From positions 62,001-126,000 of the forward strand of contig NZ_JACIHE010000012.1 in the NCBI RefSeq assembly GCF_014198245.1: 64,000 bases of DNA. The letters are read 5' to 3'. Numbering within the stretch: the stretch's first letter is position 1; every line of letters begins with the position of its first letter. Origin of the DNA: Bradyrhizobium sp. cir1. Lineage in GTDB: Bacteria > Pseudomonadota > Alphaproteobacteria > Rhizobiales > Xanthobacteraceae. A program made the translations under genes and the position numbers. Under the pieces are notes generated by a model that was not told the origin of the DNA, searched no databases, and saw only the letters and a program-made list of their open reading frames with translations. Positions 26,919-35,253 of this stretch are shown here, one piece after another.

Positions 26919-27709
26919 TTCGACTTGCTCGTGAACTTCTTCACGGCGGCGCGAAACGCTTCCGTGTTCATCGCCATGATGATCCTGTGCTCCTCGGCCT
27001 CGAGCTGCTGCTTCACCGGTGTCGTCGCGGCCTGGTAGACCAGCTGCTTGGTGCCGGCGATGGCGGCCGGCGGGTTCTGCGCCAGCCGCTCGGCGAGCTG
27101 TCGCGTCGCCGCCTTCAATTCCGCGGCGGGAACGGTCTTGGCGACGAGGCCCCATTCATAGGCCTGCTGCGCGGTAAAATTGTCCTCGGCGAGAAAGATC
27201 TGCAGCGCACGGCGGAAGCCGACCGTGCCGACGATCCCGACCGTGGAGCCGCCATCCGGCGACACGCCGATCTTGGCATAGGCCGGCGTGAACTTGGCAT
27301 CCTCGGCGGCGATGCAGAGGTCGGTGACGAAGGCGAGGCCCATGCCTGCACCGGCGGCTGAGCCGTGCACGCTCGACAGCGAGATTTTCGGCATGCGCCT
27401 GATGATCTCGATGAAGGCATGGTAATGCTTCAGCAGCTCGCCGACGACCGGCGTCACCGTGCCTGCTTCGGCGGCAGCCCCAATCGTCTGCAGATCGCCG
27501 CCGGCCGAGAACGCGCGGCCTTCGCCTTCGATCACCAAAACCCTGATGGCGTCGTCGCCCTCGATATAGGCCGCGAGCTGCTCGAGCTTCTGCGCAATGG
27601 CGAGGTTGATCGAGTTGAACGCTGTGGGGCGGTTGAGCGTGATGGTTGCAATCGGGCCGTCGATCCGCAGCAGGGCGGGATCATCGGGCTGGGAGGCTGG
27701 AGCTGGCAT
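26915..27709 (-). CDS. Enoyl-CoA hydratase/isomerase family protein
   Basis: A 264-residue crotonase-fold protein. The oxyanion-hole segments are visible as GRAFSAGGDLQTIG and VHGSAAGAGMGLAFVTDLCIA, and the C-terminal ETHR-type tail is absent as in many hydratases. The usual catalytic Glu position in the third segment reads AKFTPAYAKIGVSPDGGSTVGI, so it may be an isomerase-type rather than a classic hydratase. The ATG at 27709 (MPAPASQ) matches the family N-terminus. It is translationally coupled to the histidine phosphatase downstream. Confidence 0.9.
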   Translation of the reverse strand: MPAPASQPDDPALLRIDGPIATITLNRPTAFNSINLAIAQKLEQLAAYIEGDDAIRVLVIEGEGRAFSAGGDLQTIGAAAEAGTVTPVVGELLKHYHAFIEIIRRMPKISLSSVHGSAAGAGMGLAFVTDLCIAAEDAKFTPAYAKIGVSPDGGSTVGIVGTVGFRRALQIFLAEDNFTAQQAYEWGLVAKTVPAAELKAATRQLAERLAQNPPAAIAGTKQLVYQAATTPVKQQLEAEEHRIIMAMNTEAFRAAVKKFTSKSK

Positions 27710-27934
27710 TTGGAATATCCCCGGCAGGAGGGCGAGGCTCGAACTAAATCGCAGAAGGCGAGGGGAGACAATCCCCGGCCGCTCTTGCGCCGGGCGGAAC
27801 GATAGGCTCAAATGGACCCGCTTTCGCCAAGGGACGGACACGAGCGCCGGCTCCTCGAAAGGCCAGCAAACCAAAATCAGCGAGAGAGGAGACGACATGG
27901 GTCACGCTCGTGTCTTCCGGAAATGGGCTGTCCA

Positions 27935-29155
27935 ATGACCGGCGGTCCGGTGATCATCGTCGGTGCCGGCCATGGCGGCTACCAGGTCGCGGCATCCCTG
28001 CGCCAGGCGGGCTTTTCCGAGCGCATCTGCCTGATCAATGACGAGGCGCATCTGCCCTATCAGCGGCCGCCTTTGTCCAAGGGCTACATCAAGGGTTCGG
28101 CCGGGCCGGAGAGCCTGATGTTCCGCCCCGAAAAATTCTACCTGGACCAGACCATCGAGCTGATCGCGGGACGCGCGGTGTCGATCGACCGCGCCGGGCG
28201 AAAAGTTCATCTCGCCTCTGGCGAGACGTTGCCTTACGGGCATCTCGTGCTGGCCACCGGCGCGCGCAACCGGCTGCTCGACCTGCCCAACGCCAATCTG
28301 CCCGACGTGAAATATTTGCGCATCCTCGACGACAGCGAGGCGCTGCGGCAGATCATGCCGTCGAAAAAGCGCGCCGTCATCATCGGCGCCGGCTTCATCG
28401 GGCTCGAATTCGCCTCCACCGCGCGGATCAAGGGGCTCGAGGTCGACGTGCTCGAGCTCGCCCCGCGCGTGATGGCGCGCGCGGTGACGGCCGAGGTCTC
28501 CGAGTATTTTCAGGCGCGCCATCGCGAGGCGGGCATCCGCATCCATCTCGGCGTCCAGGCAACCTCCATCGAGGCTGAGGGCGGCAAGATCACCGGCGTG
28601 TCCTTAAGCGACGGCCGGCATCTGCCCGCCGAGCTCGTCGTGGTCGGCGTCGGCGTGCTGCCGAATATCGAGCTCGCGGCCGAGGCGGGGCTGCCGGTCG
28701 CCGCCGGCATCATCGTCGATGAATATCTCTCGACGGCTGACCCGAACATTTCGGCCATTGGCGACTGCGCGCTGTTCGCAAGCCCCCGCTTCGGCAGCTC
28801 GCTGCGGCTGGAATCGGTGCAGAACGCCACCGACCACGCCCGCTGTCTCGCCGCGCGCCTCACCGGCGATCGCAAACCTTACGACAGCCACCCCTGGTTC
28901 TGGAGCGATCAGGGCGACGACAAGCTCCAGATCGCCGGCCTGACCACCGGCTACGACCGCGTCGTATTGCGCGGCGATCCCGCCAAGAAGGCGTTTTCGG
29001 CGTTCTGCTATCACGGCGACAGGCTGCTCGGCATCGAGTCCATCAACCGCGCCGGCGACCACATGTTCGGCCGGAGATTGCAGGGCATGGACCGCTCGAT
29101 CACGCCAGAGCAGGCCGCAGACGAGAGCTTCGACCTGAAGAGCGCGCTGGCGTGA
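27935..29155 (+). CDS. FAD-dependent ferredoxin reductase-like oxidoreductase
   Basis: A 406-residue flavoprotein of the rubredoxin/putidaredoxin reductase type. It has the FAD motif VIIVGAGHGGYQVAASLRQAGF at the N-terminus, LPYQRPPLSKGYI for the isoalloxazine region, the NAD motif AVIIGAGFIGLEFASTA (about residues 147-163) and SAIGDCALF near residue 275. The C-terminal domain with HPWFWSDQGDDKLQIAG is typical. Such proteins feed electrons to ferredoxins of P450s or ring-hydroxylating oxygenases, but no ferredoxin gene is adjacent; a P450 gene is 27 kb away. ATG 27923 is an alternative start. Confidence 0.93.
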   Translation: MTGGPVIIVGAGHGGYQVAASLRQAGFSERICLINDEAHLPYQRPPLSKGYIKGSAGPESLMFRPEKFYLDQTIELIAGRAVSIDRAGRKVHLASGETLPYGHLVLATGARNRLLDLPNANLPDVKYLRILDDSEALRQIMPSKKRAVIIGAGFIGLEFASTARIKGLEVDVLELAPRVMARAVTAEVSEYFQARHREAGIRIHLGVQATSIEAEGGKITGVSLSDGRHLPAELVVVGVGVLPNIELAAEAGLPVAAGIIVDEYLSTADPNISAIGDCALFASPRFGSSLRLESVQNATDHARCLAARLTGDRKPYDSHPWFWSDQGDDKLQIAGLTTGYDRVVLRGDPAKKAFSAFCYHGDRLLGIESINRAGDHMFGRRLQGMDRSITPEQAADESFDLKSALA

Positions 29156-29160
29156 GGCCT

Positions 29161-29329
29161 CTTCTCCCTCTCCCCGTTCTTACGGGGCCGCGACGAGCTT
29201 CGCTCGCGCTGAGAGGGCAGGGGTGAGGGCCTCTATCCGCGCAAACGGTGGCAGTCGGACTCGCGGAGGCTCCCCCTCACCCGCCACGCTTCGCGTGTCG
29301 GCCTCTCCCCGCAGGCGGGGAGAGGCGAA
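29161..29329. repeat. Palindromic repeat, CCTCTCCCCGC family (copy 2, partly degenerate)
   Basis: The right end has an intact hairpin (CTCTCCCCGC-AG-GCGGGGAGAG) and the inner TCGGACTCGCGGAGGCTCCCCCTCACCC matches the copy at 20469. The left end is altered: CTCTCCCCG is followed by a different insert with GACGAGCTTCGCTCGC. It fills the convergent gap between the flavoprotein and the ribokinase gene. Confidence 0.8.
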
Positions 29330-29343
29330 GAAGGCGCAGCGAT

Positions 29344-30252
29344 CTACAGCACGGCCGCCACCTCCGCCGCCGTCGGCATCGACGGCCCGGCGCCCATGCG
29401 CTGCACGCTGATCGAGGCGGCGGCGTTAGCGAAGGTGAGGGCTGCGCGCAATGGCGTATCCTCAGCGAGTTGCGCCGCCAGCGCACCCACAAAGCAGTCG
29501 CCGGCGCCGGTGGTGTCGATCGCCTTCACCACGCGGCCGGGTACGGCAATCTCCTCGTGCCCCGCCAGTGCAAGTACGCCGCGCTTGCCGAGCGTGACGC
29601 AGATGGTCTGATCCTCGCGCGCCTGAAGTTTTCGCGCGACCTCGATGATGCGCGCGGCCTCGTCGCTGTCGGACAGCTCCACGCCGGCAAGAAAGCCGAG
29701 CTCGGTCTCGTTCAGCACGAGAATGTCGACCAGCGCCAGCAACTCGCTCGACATCTTCTGCGCCGGTGCCGGGTTGAGCACGGTCACGGCGCCCGCCTCG
29801 TGCGCCCGCCGGAAGAACGCGGCGATGGTCGGCAACGGGATCTCGAACTGGCTGACCGCGACGTCGCCCTTCAACAGCGGCACGACGCTGACGTCCTCCG
29901 CGTCGACCTGCGCATTACTGCCGGGGATGACGACGATGGTGTTGTCCGCTTCGGCCACCGTGATGATGGCGGTGCCGGTGTGAGCCTCCGCCGTCTCCTG
30001 GAGGTAGCCAAGGTCGATGCCTTGAGCGCCGAGGAAGGCTTTCAGCTCGGCGCCGAAGGAGTCCTTGCCCAGCCGTCCGATCAGCGTCGTCCGCGCGCCG
30101 AGCCGCGATGCCGCGACCGCCTGGTTCGCGCCCTTGCCACCTGGAAAATACAGCACCTGCCGCCCCGCGACGGTCTCGCCAATGCGCGGGTGGCGATCGG
30201 CCGTCGCCACCACGTCCATGTTGATGCTGCCGGCGACGAAGACGCGCCCCAT
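29344..30252 (-). CDS. rbsK: Ribokinase (PfkB family)
   Basis: A 302-residue sugar kinase. PfkB signatures are GGKGANQAVAASRLGA near residue 39 and DTTGAGDCFVGAL near residue 240, which carries the catalytic Asp. The N-terminal VAGSINMDVVATADRHP matches ribokinases specifically (the NMD motif). It follows another PfkB kinase by 17 bases on the same strand, so the two form an operon. The ribokinase name is likely, but sugar specificity has not been shown. Confidence 0.85.
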   Translation of the reverse strand: MGRVFVAGSINMDVVATADRHPRIGETVAGRQVLYFPGGKGANQAVAASRLGARTTLIGRLGKDSFGAELKAFLGAQGIDLGYLQETAEAHTGTAIITVAEADNTIVVIPGSNAQVDAEDVSVVPLLKGDVAVSQFEIPLPTIAAFFRRAHEAGAVTVLNPAPAQKMSSELLALVDILVLNETELGFLAGVELSDSDEAARIIEVARKLQAREDQTICVTLGKRGVLALAGHEEIAVPGRVVKAIDTTGAGDCFVGALAAQLAEDTPLRAALTFANAAASISVQRMGAGPSMPTAAEVAAVL

Positions 30253-30269
30253 AGGTCCCTCTGCGAAGT

Positions 30270-31163
30270 CTAGACCTTGACCTCGAACTCGTGCCTGACC
30301 TTGGCGATGTCGACAAGCGTCGGCAGGCCGGCCTCGTTGCCGAGGCGCTGGATCTTGTAGGTCGAGGCGGCGCGGGCGAAATCGAAATGCTCGCGCCAGC
30401 TTTTGCCGGGATGGGCGAGATAGGAATAGACATAGGCGCCGTGGAACACGTCGCCGGCGCCGTTGGTGTCGATCACGCGCTCGCGCGGGATCGGCATCGC
30501 CGGCATCGTCTCCACCGTGCCCGTCTCGTTGTACCAGAGCAGGCCCTTCTCACCCATGGTGATGCCGCCGATCTTGCAGCCGCGGCTCTTCAGGTAATCC
30601 AGCATCTTCTCCGGCGTCAGGTCCATCTGCTCGCACAGGCGCTCGGCGACGATGGCGACGTCGATGAATTCCAGGAGCTCATGCGTGTTGGTGCGCAGGC
30701 CGCCGCCGTCGAGCGAGGTCAGGATGCCGGCCTCGCGGCACACTTTGGCGTAGTGGATCGCCGCATCCGGCTGGTGGCCGTCGACATGCAGCGCGCGGCA
30801 ATTGCCGAGATTGAGGATCGGGAAGGGGTGGATGTGGGAATCGTCGCGGCAGCGAACGATGGCGCGCTTGCCGTCCTTGGGCATGATGAAGGAGAGCGAG
30901 GACTGGTTCACCTTCCGCGCATGCAGCGAGATCGCGTATTTCGCGCACATGTCCTGGAACATGCGCCCCAGCCAGTCATTGGCGGCGGTGGCGATCAGGT
31001 CCGGCACGATGCCGAGCTTGGCGCAGCAGAACGCCGCCGTCACCGCATTGCCGCCGAAGGAAACCGCGTAGTCCGAAGCCACGTGCTTCTCGTCGCCGGT
31101 CGGCATGTGGTCGGTGATGAAGACGACGTCGATATAGGTCTGTCCGATAAAGAGAGCCTGCAT
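30270..31163 (-). CDS. PfkB family carbohydrate kinase
   Basis: A 297-residue sugar kinase different from the ribokinase downstream. It has the substrate-side SFGGNAVTAAFCCAKLG near residue 35 and the catalytic VIDTNGAGDVFHGAY near residue 230. The segment MPTGDEKHVASDYAVSFGG resembles kinases of the sulfofructose/nucleoside-sugar groups only loosely, so the substrate is left open. It is the first gene of a two-kinase unit. Confidence 0.88.
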   Translation of the reverse strand: MQALFIGQTYIDVVFITDHMPTGDEKHVASDYAVSFGGNAVTAAFCCAKLGIVPDLIATAANDWLGRMFQDMCAKYAISLHARKVNQSSLSFIMPKDGKRAIVRCRDDSHIHPFPILNLGNCRALHVDGHQPDAAIHYAKVCREAGILTSLDGGGLRTNTHELLEFIDVAIVAERLCEQMDLTPEKMLDYLKSRGCKIGGITMGEKGLLWYNETGTVETMPAMPIPRERVIDTNGAGDVFHGAYVYSYLAHPGKSWREHFDFARAASTYKIQRLGNEAGLPTLVDIAKVRHEFEVKV

Positions 31164-31324
31164 TGGTTGTCCGTGATGCGCTGGGTGGTCCCGACCGGCG
31201 GCTTACCTTAGCACCGCTTCCGCGGGAGCCAAAATATTCGCAAAGTCATGGCGATAGACGCTTGAGGTCGGCCTGGGGGCAGAATACGACCGTGGCTGGG
31301 CGAGCTGCCCGGGCAGAGCCAACG

Positions 31325-31350
31325 ACGCCCAAGGTCCTTATCTTGGGCGT
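31325..31350 (+). promoter_or_regulatory. Leader hairpin before the VOC gene
   Basis: ACGCCCAAG and CTTGGGCGT form a perfect 9-base stem around GTCCTTAT, followed by TTTCGG, about 30 bases before the start codon of the VOC gene. It could be an attenuator or the remains of a terminator; nothing decides between these. Confidence 0.4.
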
Positions 31351-31381
31351 TTCGGTTCCGGCCCGTTGCGGAGGAGGGAAC

Positions 31382-32230
31382 ATGATCACCGGCCTCGATC
31401 ACATCGTCGTTCTGGTCAGGGATATCGGTGCGGCCAGGGCGGCCTACCAGACGCTGCTCGCCCGCGCGCCGGCCTGGCAGAATTCGGGCGAGGGCGCGGA
31501 CCGGGTGCTGTTCACCCTCGAGAACATGACGATCGAATTGATGGCGCCGAGCGGCTTCAGCGTCACCGCCGACCGCATGCGTACCCTGCTCGACGACCAG
31601 GAGGGCGTGCTCGCCAGCCTGTGCTTTCGTGTCGCAGACATGGCCAAGATGCACCGGCGGCTGGAGCGGGTGGCGCTCAAGCCGGATCCGGTCGCCGAGG
31701 TCGAAAGCAGCGATGCCACGACCGACGCCGTCCTGCACTGGAAGCGCACCCGCGCCGCCACGGAGCTGACGCGCGGTGTGCGCATGTTCTTCCTCGAGCT
31801 CGCCGACGAGCGCCCCAAATCGGTCGCGACCGACATCGCGCCGATCGACGGGCTCGACCACGTCGTGATCACGACGGAGGATTCCGAGCGCGCCGCCGCG
31901 CTCTACGGCGCGCGGCTCGGGCTCGATCTCGCGCTCGACCGTTCGCACCAGGATTGGGGCCAGCTGATGTTCTTCCGCTGCGGCGACCTCATCGTCGAGG
32001 TGGTGCGCCGCCCCGTCGCGGGCGGCGATGCCGCCCATGACCGGCTCTGGGGCCTGAGCTGGCGCGTCGCCGACATCGACGCCACCCGCGCCCGCCTGAT
32101 CGCCGCCGGCCTCGACGTCAGCGAGGTCCGCAACGGCCGCAAGCCGGGCACGCGGATCATGACAGTGCGGAGCGGCACCTGCGGCATCCAGACGGTGCTG
32201 CTGGAGCGCTCGCCGAAGCCGGGGGATTGA
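31382..32230 (+). CDS. Two-domain VOC family protein
   Basis: A 282-residue protein of the vicinal oxygen chelate (glyoxalase/bleomycin resistance/dioxygenase) superfamily. Two domains are visible: TGLDHIVVLVRDIGAARAAYQTLL at the N-terminus, and DGLDHVVITTEDSERAAALYGARLGLDL from about residue 157, with GDLIVEVVRRP supplying the second metal-ligand region. GAGGAGGGA precedes the ATG. Substrate and reaction are unknown. In-frame starts further upstream lie within the leader of the divergent kinase operon. Confidence 0.88.
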   Translation: MITGLDHIVVLVRDIGAARAAYQTLLARAPAWQNSGEGADRVLFTLENMTIELMAPSGFSVTADRMRTLLDDQEGVLASLCFRVADMAKMHRRLERVALKPDPVAEVESSDATTDAVLHWKRTRAATELTRGVRMFFLELADERPKSVATDIAPIDGLDHVVITTEDSERAAALYGARLGLDLALDRSHQDWGQLMFFRCGDLIVEVVRRPVAGGDAAHDRLWGLSWRVADIDATRARLIAAGLDVSEVRNGRKPGTRIMTVRSGTCGIQTVLLERSPKPGD

Positions 32231-32234
32231 GGTT

Positions 32235-32342
32235 GTCATTCCGGGGCGTCGCGAAGCGACGAGCCCGGAATCCATTTCTCCACACACTCTGACGCGCGAT
32301 GGATTCCGGGTTCGCGCCCAAGAGGGCGCGCCCCGGAATGAC
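32235..32342. repeat. Palindromic repeat, GTCATTCCGG family (copy 2)
   Basis: Starts GTCATTCCGGGGCGTCGCGA and ends GCGCGCCCCGGAATGAC. It matches 15268-15379 along both arms, with the pair GGAATCCAT/ATGGATTCC conserved and only the apical loop changed. Confidence 0.87.
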
Positions 32343-32408
32343 GAAACTATGCGGCGGGCTGCCTGCATGATAAAGGCGAGCTAGCGATCACCCCAGCGAG
32401 CACCCGGT

Positions 32409-33116
32409 TTGGCAAAGGCAAAGCGAACTCTGAAATGGCAGCGCGATCCCGAGGGGATGCGGCTGCGCATTCTCGAAGCCGCCAAGCAGGAGTTTTCCGC
32501 CCACGGGCTCGCCGGCGCGCGCGTCGATCGCATCGCGGCCAAGGCCGGCGCCAACAAGCGCATGCTGTATTACCACGTCGGCAACAAGGACGAGCTTTAT
32601 CTGGCGGTGCTCGAAGGTGCCTATGACAAGATCCGCAGCGAGGAGCGCGGGCTCGATCTCGAGCATCTCGATCCGCCCGAGGCGATCCGCCGCCTGATCG
32701 AGTTCACCTGGACTTACTTCCTGCGCAATCCCGAATTCCTGTCGCTGCTCCAGACCGAGAACCTCGCGCGCGCAAAGCACCTGAAGAAATCGACCAAGGT
32801 CAAGTCGATGCACTCGCCCTTCGTCGAGATGATCCGCACCGTGGTGCGGCGCGGCGTCGATAGCGGCGACTTCCAGGTCGCGGTCGATCCGGTGCAGCTC
32901 TACATCTCCATCGCGGCGCTCAGCTTCTTCTATCTCTCCAACTCGGCAACACTCAGCGTGATCTTCGGCCGCGACCTGCTGGACAAGAAGGCCAAGGACG
33001 AGCGCCTCGCGCACATGTCCGGCCTGGTGCTGGCCGCGCTGACGGGGCGTTCGGCGGAACTGTTCGAGATTGCGAAGGCGCCGAAGTCGCGCAGCGCGGT
33101 GGTGCAGACGGTTTAG
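32409..33116 (+). CDS. TetR family transcriptional regulator
   Basis: A 235-residue regulator starting at TTG 32409; the first in-frame ATG would cut into the DNA-binding domain. The HTH is ILEAAKQEFSAHGLAGARVDRIAAKAGANKRMLYYHVGNKDELY (about residues 21-64). The C-terminal domain with WTYFLRNPEFLSLLQTENLARA fits the RutR-like TetR_C group that often controls pyrimidine or nitrogen compound uptake. It precedes an NMT1-type ABC importer (33342-36096) and may regulate it, although a repeat lies between. Confidence 0.88.
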   Translation: MAKAKRTLKWQRDPEGMRLRILEAAKQEFSAHGLAGARVDRIAAKAGANKRMLYYHVGNKDELYLAVLEGAYDKIRSEERGLDLEHLDPPEAIRRLIEFTWTYFLRNPEFLSLLQTENLARAKHLKKSTKVKSMHSPFVEMIRTVVRRGVDSGDFQVAVDPVQLYISIAALSFFYLSNSATLSVIFGRDLLDKKAKDERLAHMSGLVLAALTGRSAELFEIAKAPKSRSAVVQTV

Positions 33117-33135
33117 CCCCCTAATTCTCTCCGCT

Positions 33136-33236
33136 GTCATTCCGGGGCGGTCCGTAGGACCGAACCCGGAATCTCGAGATTCTCAGGTGCGCAATGGCGC
33201 ACCATAGTTCGATGCTTCGCATCGCCCCGGAATGAC
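33136..33236. repeat. Palindromic repeat, GTCATTCCGG family (copy 3, divergent)
   Basis: Starts GTCATTCCGGGGCGGTCCG and ends CATCGCCCCGGAATGAC, with small hairpins GGTCC-GTA-GGACC and GCGCAATGGCGC inside. Only the terminal arms match the copies at 15268 and 32235. Confidence 0.8.
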
Positions 33237-33341
33237 GACGCGGAAGCCCCCGCCACAAAACGTCACAGGGAATCCTCTGGACAGTATTTATCCAACGGGT
33301 TAATTTCTCCCCACAACGAAGAAGACTGCCGGGAGTGAAAA

Positions 33342-34151
33342 TTGGCCGAGCCGAAGCCACAGAATGCGATCTCCAAGTTGCTGAATGCGGCCTGGGTTCG
33401 GCCGTTCTTGTTCCTGGTCTTCATCGTCATCGCCTGGGATCTCGCGATCCGCCTGTTCAGGATTCCCGCCTACCAGATCCCGTCGCCGGCCGATGTCGTC
33501 GCCGTGCTGCGCACGGAATGGCCGGAGCTGCTGCGCCAGTCCTGGCCGACGACCTATGCGACCGTCTGCGGCTTCCTGCTGTCGGCGCTGTTCGGCATTC
33601 CCGTCGCGATGCTGATCGCGGGCTCGAAGACAGTGGAGAGCTACGTCTATCCGCTGCTGGTGTTCTCGCAATCCGTGCCGAAGATCGCGATCGCGCCGCT
33701 GTTCGTGGTGTGGTTCGGCTTCGGCATCATTCCGAAGGTGATTTCGGCGTTCCTGCTCGGCTTCTTCCCGGTGGTGGTCTCCGCCGTGCAGGGCTTCAAA
33801 TCGGTCGACCCCGATATGGTCGATCTCGCCCGCGCGATGCAGGGCAGCCGCCTGCAGGTGTTCCGTGCGGTGAACCTGCCGCATGCGCTGCCGGCGATCT
33901 TCTCGGGCCTCAAAGTGTCGGTGACGCTCGCCGTGGTCGGCGCCGTCGTCGGCGAGTTCGTCGGCTCCAATTCCGGCATCGGCTATGTCATGCAGCGCTC
34001 GATCGGCACCTTCGATCTGCCGACGATGTTCGCAGCCCTCGTGATCCTCGCTTTGCTCGGCGTGATCCTGTTCTGGATCGTCGACCGGATCGAGAAGCTG
34101 GTCATTCCCTGGCATGTCAGCCAGCGCGAGGACGTGATTTTCGCCTCTTAA
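33342..34151 (+). CDS. ABC transporter permease (NMT1/SsuC type)
   Basis: A 269-residue inner-membrane permease with about six helices and the EAA-type loop DPDMVDLARAMQGSRLQVFRAVNLPHALPAIFSGLKV. TTG at 33342 is taken as start after GGGAGTG. It is the first of a three-gene importer with a binding protein and an ATPase. Family members import nitrate, alkanesulfonates, taurine or thiamine precursors. No substrate is fixed by the sequence. Confidence 0.92.
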   Translation: MAEPKPQNAISKLLNAAWVRPFLFLVFIVIAWDLAIRLFRIPAYQIPSPADVVAVLRTEWPELLRQSWPTTYATVCGFLLSALFGIPVAMLIAGSKTVESYVYPLLVFSQSVPKIAIAPLFVVWFGFGIIPKVISAFLLGFFPVVVSAVQGFKSVDPDMVDLARAMQGSRLQVFRAVNLPHALPAIFSGLKVSVTLAVVGAVVGEFVGSNSGIGYVMQRSIGTFDLPTMFAALVILALLGVILFWIVDRIEKLVIPWHVSQREDVIFAS

Positions 34152-34204
34152 ACCAGAGCAAACGGCCACCAATGGCCGAAACAACAACGACAGGGAGAGT
34201 GACG

Positions 34205-35197
34205 ATGAAGCGGTGGATTGGGGCTGCATCAGTGGCGCTGCTGGTGCTTGCGGCCGTGCCGGCGCAGGCAGCCGACAAGGTCGTGCTGATGCTGAACTGG
34301 TATGTCTATGGCGAGCACGCGCCGTTCTATTACGGCAAGGCCAAGGGCATCTATGCCGCCGAGGGCATCGACCTCGAGATCCAGGAAGGCCGCGGCTCGG
34401 CGGCGACCACGCAGGCCGTTGCCGCCAAGACCGCAGACTTCGGCTATGTCGACGTGCCCACCATGATGCGCGCCGCGATCAAGGGCGCGCCCGTGGTTGC
34501 GACCGGCGTGCTGCTGCAGACCAGCCCGATGTCCGCCATGGGCTTCGTCGACAAGAACATCAGGAAGCCCGAGGACATCAAGGGCAAGACGGTGGCGATC
34601 ACGCCGGCGGATTCGATGACGCAGATCTGGCCGCTGTTCCTGAAGAAGACCGGCCTGAAGGAAAGCGACTTCCAGACGGTGGCCGGCGACGGCCAGACCA
34701 AGCTCAACGCCGTCATCAACGGCCAGGCCGATCTGCTGCTCGGCTACGTCATGGACCAGTCGATGAAGATCAAGGACGCCACCGGCAAGGACGTTTATCC
34801 GATCAAGTTCGCCGACTACGGCATCAACATGGTTTCATCAGGCATCATCGCCAACGCCGACTACGTGAAGGCCAATGCCGATCTCGTCCGCCGCTTCATG
34901 TCGGCAACGACCAAGGCGGTCGAGGCCGCCGAGAAGGAGCCGAGGGCCGCGGCGCAGTCGATCCTCGATGCCAATCCCAAGGGCGGCAAGATCGACACGC
35001 TGACGCAGGGCTTTGAGCTGACCATCCCGCTGTACCGGACCGCGGAGACCAAGGCCAAGCGGCCGTTCCAGGTCACCGACCAGAACATGACCGAGACCGT
35101 CAATCTGCTCGTCGAATATGGCGGCCTCGACGCCAAGGCCAAGGAGAATCCGAAGGCCTTCTACACCAACGACTATCTGCCGAAGAGTGGCTCGTGA
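34205..35197 (+). CDS. ABC transporter substrate-binding protein (NMT1-like)
   Basis: A 330-residue periplasmic protein with a signal peptide (MKRWIGAASVALLVLAAVPAQA) after a GGGAGAGTGACG ribosome site. The mature part opens VVLMLNWYVYGEHAPFYYGKAKGIYAAEGIDLEIQEG and includes RGSAATTQAVAAKTADFGYVD, the NMT1/THI5-like pattern found in importers for pyrimidine, riboflavin or sulfonate compounds. Position between permease and ATPase makes its role clear. The ligand is unknown. Confidence 0.93.
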   Translation: MKRWIGAASVALLVLAAVPAQAADKVVLMLNWYVYGEHAPFYYGKAKGIYAAEGIDLEIQEGRGSAATTQAVAAKTADFGYVDVPTMMRAAIKGAPVVATGVLLQTSPMSAMGFVDKNIRKPEDIKGKTVAITPADSMTQIWPLFLKKTGLKESDFQTVAGDGQTKLNAVINGQADLLLGYVMDQSMKIKDATGKDVYPIKFADYGINMVSSGIIANADYVKANADLVRRFMSATTKAVEAAEKEPRAAAQSILDANPKGGKIDTLTQGFELTIPLYRTAETKAKRPFQVTDQNMTETVNLLVEYGGLDAKAKENPKAFYTNDYLPKSGS

Positions 35198-35207
35198 GCC
35201 AAATACT

Positions 35208-35224
35208 GTCATTCCCGGAATGAC
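35208..35224. repeat. Minimal palindrome made of the two ends of the GTCATTCC family
   Basis: GTCATTCC-C-GGAATGAC is exactly the two terminal arms of the repeats at 15268 and 32235 joined with one base between them. It sits 11 bases after the binding-protein stop. It looks like a family member whose inside has been lost. Confidence 0.65.
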
Positions 35225-35253
35225 GGTTCGTATCGTCGAGCGGATTTGATCGA

